A stretch of 64,000 bases of DNA, taken from Hexactinellida sp. DTS-2022. Its lineage: Eukaryota; Porifera; Hexactinellida. The position numbers and the translations under genes were made by a program. The stretch covers positions 3,472,001 through 3,536,000 of the forward strand of contig JAPNXP010000013.1 of NCBI GenBank assembly GCA_028753945.1, read 5' to 3'. Shown piece after piece: positions 56,701-64,000 of this stretch (position 1 is its first letter; the number at the start of each line of letters is the position of its first letter). The notes beneath the pieces were generated by a model, which did not search any database, was not told the DNA's origin, and saw nothing but the letters and a program-made list of their open reading frames with translations.

Positions 56701-57008
56701 TGCGAGATACCCACATATCGATTTGTTTTGAATGAATTATACGTATATTTACATTGTAAATTATATTGAACATTTTATTTTTTATCCAGAGGGCACGGTA
56801 ACACCCGCACCATTAATGTTGCCCTCTTTCAACTTTTACTGGGGGGGCACACGCCCCCCCGCGCTCCCCCCCTCCCCCCACTGTTTGCGCCACTGATCAA
56901 TAAGACGATTTAGTATAGTATATTTGTAGTTTAAATTCAATCTATGTGATTCTACAAGCACAAAAGTGGGGCGCAAAAACGAAATGCATCTGCTACCACA
57001 ACGGTATA
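56701..57008. other. No gene; GC-rich MITE fragment
   Basis: 56780-56900 contains GGGGGGGCACACGCCCCCCC and ends TTTGCGCCACTG, a likely hAT MITE right end (inverse CAGTGGCGC) with no left end located. Confidence 0.45.
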
Positions 57009-57192
57009 CAGGTAAACCTCCCAAAGCGGCACCTCCGAGTAGCGGCAACCTCCGAGAAGCGGCACAAAATCATTCTCCCGATGGGTGCCGCTTTGGGAGT
57101 TTTACCTTACGAGCAACCTCCCAAAGCGGCAACCTCCGAGAAGCGGCACAAAATCATTCTCCCGATGGGTGCCGCTTTGGGAGGTTTACCTG
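57009..57192. mobile_element. 184-bp pogo-like MITE (CCTCCCAAAGCGGCA), copy 1
   Basis: Ends CAGGTAAACCTCCCAAAGCG and the reverse complement, with TA on both sides (57007-57008, 57193-57194). Internal CTCCGAGAAGCGGCA motifs repeat. A partial copy is at 62138-62225. Confidence 0.9.
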
Positions 57193-57276
57193 TATATCTA
57201 AGCTGCCAAAACTTGACAGCTTCTTCCGCGGTAATACAACCGACCTACAACCATCTGTTCGACCCTCATGTATACA

Positions 57277-57408
57277 GTAGCGACTGATGAGAGGTGTTTC
57301 AACTACATGAAACGTGTAAAAATTGTACTACGCACAACAATGTCGCAGGAGCAATTCGCAGATTTCGCAACGATAACCATTGAACTTGAGCTAAATGGAC
57401 GAAATTGA
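57277..57408 (+). pseudogene. hAT transposase C-terminus (hATC domain)
   Basis: The frame VATDERCFNYMKRVKI and VLRTTMSQEQFADFATITI matches the hAT dimerisation signature (S-x3-E-R-x-F-S ... K-x-LR-x-x-M-x-Q-E-R-L ... L-x-I). The sequence ends in a stop at about 57406-57408, 212 bp before the right terminus of the hAT element at 57620. This is where the C-terminus of its own transposase should lie. No other part of that transposase is seen. Confidence 0.75.
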
Positions 57409-57620
57409 TGACAGAGAAATTATCTCAAGTTTTGTAGAACAGAAAATTCGCTAAAAAAACACCAGTTATAAGTAAATCTTGATTAAAGGTTGATCAAAGT
57501 TGAGTGTAACTTTAATTATACTATAGGGATATTTTAGTATAGGATCGTTGAAGTCGCACCAAGTTAGGGCCCGAACAGAAGCTAACGCACAGGGCCCGAA
57601 GTGTGCTTAATCCGGCCCTG

Positions 57621-57930
57621 GGTAGTGCCATTAGCTTACGAATCCACAATCTAAATAATTGATTCTTCTTATATACAGTATATTCGATATACCGAGCTTA
57701 TTTACTATTTCATAACTGATTTTGTAAAATGGAACCAACATCCAATGACTTGGAGCCTGTTCAAACCCGCATTGACAAAAGTTGGATTGATTCCCGGTAT
57801 TAACCCTTCCAGTGGAATGACTACCATGGTCTCTTGGAATGAACCAACTGAATTTTATCAAGCCATCTATTTCGAATATGAATGGAGCTCTTGTTATTGA
57901 GTGTTCGTTAACAATCGACAAATCTTTATG
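57621..57930 (-). pseudogene. MULE transposase, middle part of the split gene
   Basis: The minus strand reads CGFEQAPSHW (the DFE/FEKA block of MULEs), then FYKISYEIVNKLGISN. After one shift it reads FRLWIRKLMALPFLP, the last residues lying across the GGTAGTGC duplication and continuing at 41291. Same order as in the MULE at 39332-40473 (FRKLQSLGL then MRMLPALAF). The N-terminal finger is missing; P-element sequence begins just beyond. Confidence 0.75.
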
Positions 57931-57949
57931 TACTAAGGGTTTTCGTAAA

Positions 57950-60563
57950 TAGCAATCAGGTTCCCGTTTCGATAATGAAGATTCAAGATCTTAGGGATAT
58001 TGAAAACTTATTGAAAGAGCTGTCTTATCTAAGTATCAATAATCATAATACAGAAAATTTGAACCATACTTATAAACACCATATAAATGATGCCACCAAG
58101 TTGTTGCGTTTAGCAGTTGATGATATCTCAAAATCAGAGGACGATGTTTGTAAGGAAGATAACAAGTTAACTGCCATACAATTTATAATTTGTCAATTAG
58201 AAAACCTCCTATGTCCTAAACACCATCGTAGCTACAATATTGGAACTATCATAGTAGCACTGAAGTGTCAACTTATTTCCCCAGCATGTTATCATTACCT
58301 ACAATCACTCGACTCTCTCTTCCTCCCTCATCATTCAACACTCAAGCGTTTATATTCAAAGTTTGGCTTGGACAGTGAATTTAGTTCGTTTTTGGAAAGT
58401 GCTACATCCCAATTTATCCAAAGGGAAAGACATGTAATAGTCCAAATGGACGAAATTCATGTTAAATCAGAATTAACCTATAAAGGAGGAAGAGTGTTGG
58501 GCTCATCTTCAAACTCTAATGAACCTGCCAAAACCATCTTTGCTTTCATGGTTTCCAGTCTATCTAAGAAGTGGTCCACAATTGTTCGTCTTACTTTGTT
58601 CCAACTCCTCAGCCGCAGGGTTGTTCCCCATTATAAAAATGGTTATCGAGGATATTGAACGTTGTGGTTTATATGTTCAAGTATTGTGTTCAGATAACTA
58701 CCCAATGAATGTGAGTATCTTCAAATTGTACTCACCAACTAACACCTTAGATCATGTTGTACCACATATTATAGATGCAGATCGACCTTTATTCTTGATA
58801 TTCGATTTTGTACATATTCTTGAAACTATACGTAATAACTGGGTGAACCAAAAAGATTACAGAAGAAGCTTTAGTTACCCTAACTTTGAGGATTTTTCCA
58901 CCATCTATAGTTCTTCATTCGAAGTTATCCGATCTTTATATAAAGCTGATCAACACTTTGTAGCTAAATTGGCTCCTCGGTTAACAGCCAAAGCATGCTG
59001 GCCTTCCAATTTGGAACGTCAAAATGTAAATTTAGCTTTGAGAGTGTTTGATGATCCTACACATTCTGCACTCAAAGTTCAATTTCTTAGATTTCCTAGC
59101 CATTATCCTTATCATCACACAGCTGAATTCATTCGTATAATTTGTGAAATTTGGAAGATGTTTAATATTAATACTCCATCCAAAGCAATTCGATTAAATG
59201 ATGAATTATGTCGCCCATTTGTCGTAAACGATTCCAGATTCAGATACTATTTATCAAGAGTTACTGATTGGCTTGAAGAATGGCAAGAATTACCTGGCAA
59301 GACTGGGAAACTTACTACTCAGACTTTCAAAAGCTTTCGCCACTCTTGTCTGGCTTTAACTTCAATTGTAAACCATCTTACACAGAACTGTAACTTTTCA
59401 TATCTACTCACTTCTTTCTTGCAAAATGACCCCCTTGAGCATCATTTTGGTATTACAGAATGATGGCTGGTGCTCAATATCATATTAGCGTCTGTCAGAT
59501 CCTTGAAAGCGAGCGGCGCTTAAAATTATCTAGTATTTTTAAATATTTTTCAAGTCAAGGTACAGTGAATGATTTATCTCTTAAAGAATTTATTGATTCA
59601 TTTTCAACTTCAACAGAACCAGCTAGTACTCTTCCAACGGAACATTTTTTATCATCTATACAAGAATACTCGGTAATTAAAGTTCACACTCCAACTCTAC
59701 AGGTACTCGTGTTTATTGCTGGATATACAGTTTATAGTTACTTCAAGAACTCAGCCCGGTGTCACAGTTGCTTATCTTTCCTTACAGAAGATAAAGCAAT
59801 GGAAATAGAAGCATCACCAGAATCAATCTACAAGCTGTTACAAGTAATGGATCGCGGTGCACTAAATGGCCATCTGGTATAGTAATTCACGTTCTAGTTT
59901 GCTTGTGGAAAATTTTCACCTCAATCGAACAACAGCCTAAACTTTTCCAAGAGCTTATTGAAGGACCATCCAGACGAATTCTCGTTAACCTAATATAAGA
60001 GTACTGGAAGATGAAGAAAGTGAATACTGGAGGAATAAGTGCCCGAATTGTCATACAATTGGTTGGGATATATTAAACACGCTAATCACTACTGGCGCCA
60101 ACTTTTTCTCTCCAATAAAGTGAAGAACTTGAATGCTCAGCATAGACTTGAGGTTGAGAATACTCGTAAATTGAAGAAGTTTAAAAGCATTTGATAGAAT
60201 CTCTAACTACTTTTTCTAGATACCTATATAGTTCCTTTCTATATTGCTATTACTAGTTCCTTATCATTATGATTAATATTTAATCGACCTTTACTAGTTG
60301 TATTGCACTTCACTGTGCTTCTGACTTGATTAAGACATGACAATTTAGTTAGACTATGTTAATAAACAAACATGTACAATTTTATATAGTATTATAACAT
60401 CGTTTGAAACAATGGACTTCCTTTTATCCATGGTGCAGGAAAATTATTTTGGTGAATAGGCCTTGTATAACGTAGGTCACTTGCATCCCTATTCCATAAT
60501 TTCAAGGTTACTGTTAGGCCTTATAAGCCTACTCTATATAAGGCCTTATATAGAGTAGGTATG
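57950..60563 (+). mobile_element. P-element-like transposon, 5'-truncated
   Basis: Contains the transposase at 57975-60195. The right terminal repeat is probably 60539-60563 (AGGCCTTATATAGAGTAGG then TATG), a match to the terminal repeat of the P element at 1138-4664. A perfect 32-bp palindrome (CCTACTCTATATAAGG and its inverse, 60528-60559) overlaps it. The left end and THAP domain are absent and the sequence abuts MULE coding DNA. Confidence 0.7.
57975..60195 (+). pseudogene. P-element transposase lacking THAP domain, few lesions
   Basis: Contains QMDEIHVKSE (first catalytic block, 58444-58475), LCSDNYPMN (58686-58712) and NDPLEHHFG (59425-59450), then FIAGYTVYSYF and a C-terminal C-x2-C-H (CPNCHT near 60040). 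Breaks: one shift near 58605, one near 59459, a stop at 59880, and one near 60115. Each part is otherwise open for hundreds of codons. The coding start MKIQDLRDIENLL is the first Met and lies downstream of where a THAP finger should be. Compared with the P element at 1487-4169 this copy keeps the Tyr at the position of the TAG there. Confidence 0.85.
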
Positions 60564-60744
60564 CAACACATAAGTGGCACTTTTGTAATTACCACCCAAA
60601 TTTACAATTTTCCAGATACAACTATGTACCATCATAATCACATTTGAAAAACTTTGCTTAGGTTCAGTATTAATAAAATCATGTACTCTCGGCCTCTGGG
60701 AAGCATAAATATCAAGTTTGAAACCGCTCGAACCAATATCAGTA
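60198..60744. other. 3' flank of P element; no gene
   Basis: AT-rich with the 32-bp palindrome at 60528-60559. Nothing coding recognised. Confidence 0.5.
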
Positions 60745-61270
60745 TTCATGAATAGTTGCCCTACCGAATACGAATACTGATATTCGGTTGAGTAACCGAA
60801 TACTGATAATCAGGGGCGCCAAGAGGGGGGGATAGGGGGGGCAGTTGCCCCGGGGCCCGTGGATCTGAGGGGCCCGTGAAAATAAGGAAATCGTGTAAAA
60901 ATGAACATTTGGGTTTGGGAAAGGTTCCAGAGGGGCCCATCATTATTGTTTTGCCCCGGGGCCCGCAAAGCCTCTGGTAATCCTCTCGGCGGCCCTGCTG
61001 ATAATGATAATATTCGGTTCCTTCAACTAAATACGAATACTGATGATGTTCGCTTCTTTAAACCTAGTACTAATACTGATAATCTTTGGTGCCCTAACCG
61101 AATATACGAATACTTATAATATTCGGCTGCAATAACCGAATATGAATACTGGTGATATTCGGTCGGGCAACCGAATACTAATAATGATATCAGGTTGGCA
61201 ACCAAATATCAACTATTCGGCAAATAATATTCGGTTGAACCAAATATATCAGTATTCGGTTGCAACCTTG
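60745..61270. repeat. AACCGAATACTGATA array
   Basis: Alternating CGAATACTGAT and ATATTCGGTTG units in both orientations, about a dozen diverged copies, with a hAT MITE inserted at 60811. The right edge ATTCGGTTGCAACCTTG and a left CCCTACCGAATACG may be decayed ends of a hAT-type MITE, unproven. Confidence 0.65.
60811..60997. mobile_element. 187-bp hAT MITE (GGGGCCCG-rich)
   Basis: Ends CAGGGGCGCCAAGAG and CTCTCGGCGGCCCTG, with a perfect 8-bp duplication CTGATAAT (60803-60810, 60998-61005). GCCCCGGGGCCCG blocks occur in inverted orientation on both sides. Confidence 0.92.
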
Positions 61271-62137
61271 ATAAATACGTATTATCTGTGTGTACGTACT
61301 AACTGAATTAACCTTAGAAATAGGGTTTATAGTTTCGGGATTTCGGATTAAGATGCTATCTAATCTCGGGATTATTAAATATTAATACAAGGTATGTATG
61401 ATATTTTACTGGATTAATATTAAACAAGTCGTCTTTATTATACCAGCTTAGTTCTTAAACAGTCAGTATGAAAACGAATTTCGCATTTACAATTTATAAT
61501 AGGAATATGGTGAACTCTAGTAGAGATGCACCGGATCCACTTTTTTGAGATCCGGTCGGATCTGGTATATCCTTAAACTATTGTTATAACGAAGTGCTTG
61601 GGATCTGTAAATTCCTTCGTTATATCCGGATAATAATTAATGCATTTAGGCGGGAGAAAATCTCCAATTCGTTGAAAGCAGTTATTTCGGTATATCCGAC
61701 TTCGTTACAACGGGAGTTCACTGTATTTATTGTTATCATTGACACAAAACAAAAAAATTATTGAGTATAAATATACAAGATATTGAAGATAAACCTTTGT
61801 ATTTTGCAGGTTAATTACTACGTATATGAGAAATTAGATAACTTACTTATAAGTTAGCTAACTAATAATATATATTATAAAAATAGAAACCATAATTATA
61901 AACAACTGAAGCCATAATGGTAATCGCCAACATCTCCCGATTGACAACATCTCCCATAACATATATACACCAGTGTATACGCACTTTTATCCATTTTTAA
62001 TGTCAATGGGTGCTTATTAATTTTAATTAAGTACAGTCGAAATCGGATTATTTTGTCAAATTCTTTTCATGGATAATTCGACAAAATAATCCGATAAGAA
62101 AAATAAACCCGGTAGGATATCCATGCAAAATGGTATA
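61271..62137. other. No gene; MITE fragments
   Basis: 61585-61722 has ATAACGAAG and TTCGTTATATCCG pieces ending AACGGGAGTTCACTG followed by TA, a pogo-like right end. 62034-62097 is a relative of the TTTTTTGCC MITE (CAGTCGAAATCGG and the inverse AATAATCCGAT). GATCCGG palindromes near 61533-61556. Confidence 0.5.
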
Positions 62138-62225
62138 CAGGTAAACCTCCCAAAGCGGCACCAATCGGGAGAATGATTTTGTGCCGCTTCTCGGAGGTTG
62201 CCGCTACTCGGAGGTTGCTCGTATA
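62138..62225. mobile_element. Partial CCTCCCAAAGCGGCA MITE, copy 2
   Basis: The left end CAGGTAAACCTCCCAAAGCG after TA, then the internal AGCGGCACAAAATC-type segment in reverse. The right terminus is not recognisable. Confidence 0.75.
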
Positions 62226-62267
62226 CACCCTTAATATATTATTCAAAAGCTTAAATAGCATATATTG

Positions 62268-62373
62268 ATACTAAGTAATCGGTTATAAGAACATCGGTTG
62301 TAAACATGAATCTAAATTGGTTATAAAGACGTTTTTCTCTACTTCCGATGCTCTTATAACCGATTACTACTGG
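62268..62373. repeat. Inverted repeat at the 3' end of the Tigger element
   Basis: AGTAATCGGTTATAAGAACA at 62273 and the inverse TGCTCTTATAACCGATTACT ending near 62369, then ACTGGGGG. It may be the Tigger terminal repeat, or a separate hairpin MITE lodged beside it. Confidence 0.55.
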
Positions 62374-62387
62374 GGGCCTAATTAATA

Positions 62388-64000
62388 CTAAAAAAAATCA
62401 CTAAGGGATGATTGGCTCAATCCCTTGAGCTTGTAGTCCACGCATGATTCTATTGTGGCAGCAATCCCCGATGCCTCTGCTCCATGGCCACGCACTTCCA
62501 AGAACTTTTGAACATTTTCCAGGGCCACTATCACCTCTTTATAAGTATTCAACACTAGTGGAGCATCCTCTACAAATTCTACATCTTCAATGTGGTCACT
62601 TTCCGGATCTGTGATCTCACCTTCTTGGGCAGGTTGACCGATATCTTTCAAAAAATTGTCTTCCCAATTACAATCTAGATTTGTACACACTGATAGATCC
62701 CCATCGCAATGTATATATTCATTTACGTTACAACCTTCATGAACGGTCTTGTCAATAAGAGTCTGTAGTCCTATTAGATATTGATCTGATTCTAAAAATG
62801 GGTCATCGCTGTCATCATTTTCGTAGAGTCCACGATTAATAACATCCATGGAACCACTCAGAATACCAGCATTTCTGAAACATTTAGAAATAGTTTCAGG
62901 ATTAACCATGTCCCAAGCATTGGCTACCCATTGGATTGCCTTAAGTATATTCACTGATTTAGAAACATCAGATGGTGTGTCGCATTCATCAATCTTAGCA
63001 AGAACATATCTCAGAAAAAAGCGGCGATAGTGAACTTTGAAATTTTGTATGACCCCAAGATCTAGAGGCTGAAGCTTGGATGTAGTATTAGCAGGTAGAA
63101 AGCAAATGCTAATATTCGTGAATTTCCTAGTAGATAATCTGGATGGCATCCTGCATTATCCATGAATAGTAAGACTGAGCGAGATTCGCGAATCAATCTG
63201 GAATTTATTCGCGTGAGAATAGTTTTTAGGATATCAGCAGTCATCCAAGCTTTCTTCTGATCAAAATATATAACAGGCAACATACTTTTATCCATTTTCC
63301 CGAAGCATCTTGGATTTTTCGATTTCCAAATGACTACAGGTGTTTCTTTTTCACCAGTAGCTGTGACTATAAGAGTCACTGTCAGTCTCTGTTTGCATTT
63401 TTTCCCTCCTGGACATCGTTTTCCTTTCTCTATGAATCCACGATCAGGCAAAGCCTGCCAAAATAAACCAGTTTCATCTAGATTCCAGATATCTTGTTTT
63501 CTATAGCCATGCACAATCTCTGGTAACCTCTCCTTCCAAGAGTCAATCGTCGTTCCAGCTACATCACCAGATTCTCCACAGACTTTTAATTCTTTCATGT
63601 TATATCGTTTTTTCCATTTCTCCAACCAGCCATTGCTCGCTTTAAAATGATGCTCCCCGAGGCGTGTAGCGATCTGCATTCCCATTTCAATCAGTTGTGG
63701 GCCCCCTGGGTAAATCTTTTTCGAGCATGCAAGAGTGTACCATTCATATAACAACCTATTAATTTCAGTATATTTTGATATGCGCTCAATCTTCCCAGTG
63801 AACACTCGGCTTCCTGAAACATTTTTGAGATACAAAGACATGATAGAATCCTTACTCCTCAGTATTTTAGATATTTGTGTTTTTCCACATCCGAAAATCT
63901 TCCCTAAGGCTGCTATTTTAATTCCAGGATTGTTTTCATGTGTCTTGATTACATCTACTCTCATTTGCAACGTTAAATATTTCTTCTTTTGGAGTGAGGT
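62388..64000 (-). pseudogene. Tigger/pogo transposase, one frameshift, cut by window edge
   Basis: The open frame begins beyond 64000 and runs left. A CENP-B-type N-terminal helix-turn-helix (KIAALGKIFGCGKTQISKIL) and a second DNA-binding domain (HHFKASNGWLEKWKKRY) come first. The DDE core follows: first Asp in NLDETGLFW (about 63465), second in LLFMDNAGCHP (about 63165), third in KLQPLDLGVIQNF (about 63060). This is the D-D-D pattern of pogo elements. One frameshift at about 63125-63150, just after GCHP, separates the first two Asp from the third. A long acidic C-terminal tail ends at 62388. With a single lesion it is the least decayed transposase in the window apart from its unseen 5' end. 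Confidence 0.92.

Larger units (their letters stand above)
41300..57620. mobile_element. hAT transposon split by 16 kb of nested insertions
   Basis: The left end CAGTGCCGGAATACC at 41300 and the right end (inverse of CAGGGCCGGATTAAGC) at 57620 both lead into GCACAGGGCCCG blocks. The 8-bp sequence GGTAGTGC flanks both (41292-41299 and 57621-57628). The MULE reading frame is continuous when 41300-57620 and one duplication copy are skipped. A hAT C-terminal dimerisation domain sits at 57277-57408, just inside the right end. The rest of the hAT is gone or buried. The interior holds a GACCC repeat, a MULE fragment, repeat A arrays, a Ginger transposon, MITEs and AT-rich filler. Confidence 0.85.

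Noticed and set aside
56946-57287. 113- and 104-codon open frames rich in Lys and Pro
   Set aside because: Read through the two arms of a pogo-like MITE; repetition of KAATSEKRHKIILP reflects the inverted and direct repeats.
1-64000. tRNA, rRNA or snRNA genes
   Set aside because: No stretch with a convincing tRNA A/B box pair and cloverleaf, nor conserved rRNA or snRNA cores, was noticed by eye. A covariance-model scan would be decisive.

Overview
This is animal nuclear DNA, AT-rich and packed with transposons. Two host genes are recognisable, both on the minus strand. CTR9 (20216-32988) encodes the TPR scaffold of the PAF1 elongation complex. Just 109 bp downstream are the 5' exons of SPAG16 (19076-20106), an axonemal central-apparatus protein. 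SPAG16 implies a metazoan with motile cilia or sperm. The host introns are tiny (56-98 bp) apart from one 9.5-kb intron bloated by transposons. Together with the mix of DNA transposons (P, hAT, MULE, Ginger, Tigger, Helitron), this suggests a marine invertebrate, perhaps a sponge or cnidarian; the sequence alone does not settle it.

Layout. 1-5010: an integrase relic split by a THAP-domain P element (1138-4664). 6236-9435: a foldback element and a decayed Ty3/gypsy-type pol. 9516-13400: Helitron-like repeats, including a 1.1-kb near-perfect palindrome, and dispersed repeats. 13639-17850: a second P-element relic carrying three MITE insertions. 19076-32988: SPAG16 and CTR9, with a 3.6-kb hAT transposon and many MITEs inside CTR9 intron 2. 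33100-34525: a MULE remnant with a C-terminal RING finger and long ends made of tandem repeats. 35350-39020: Helitron-like and dispersed repeats. 39055-40720: a second FLYWCH-MULE with a RING-like tail. 40913-57930: a third MULE gene split by a hAT transposon whose two ends now lie 16.3 kb apart (41300-57620). The space between those ends is filled by a MULE fragment, a roughly 1.2-kb tandem repeat family and a complete Ginger1-like transposon with an OTU protease (47770-52696). That Ginger element itself carries a hAT MITE. 57975-60563: a third, 5'-truncated P element. 62268-64000: a Tigger/pogo transposase running off the window.

No RNA genes, CRISPR arrays or bacterial features were seen. 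Almost every transposase carries stops, frameshifts or deletions. Many insertions nevertheless keep exact target-site duplications (TSDs), so their order can be reconstructed. The nested architecture is the main content: P in integrase, hAT in P, hAT in MULE, Ginger inside that hAT, and a hAT MITE in the Ginger terminal repeat.
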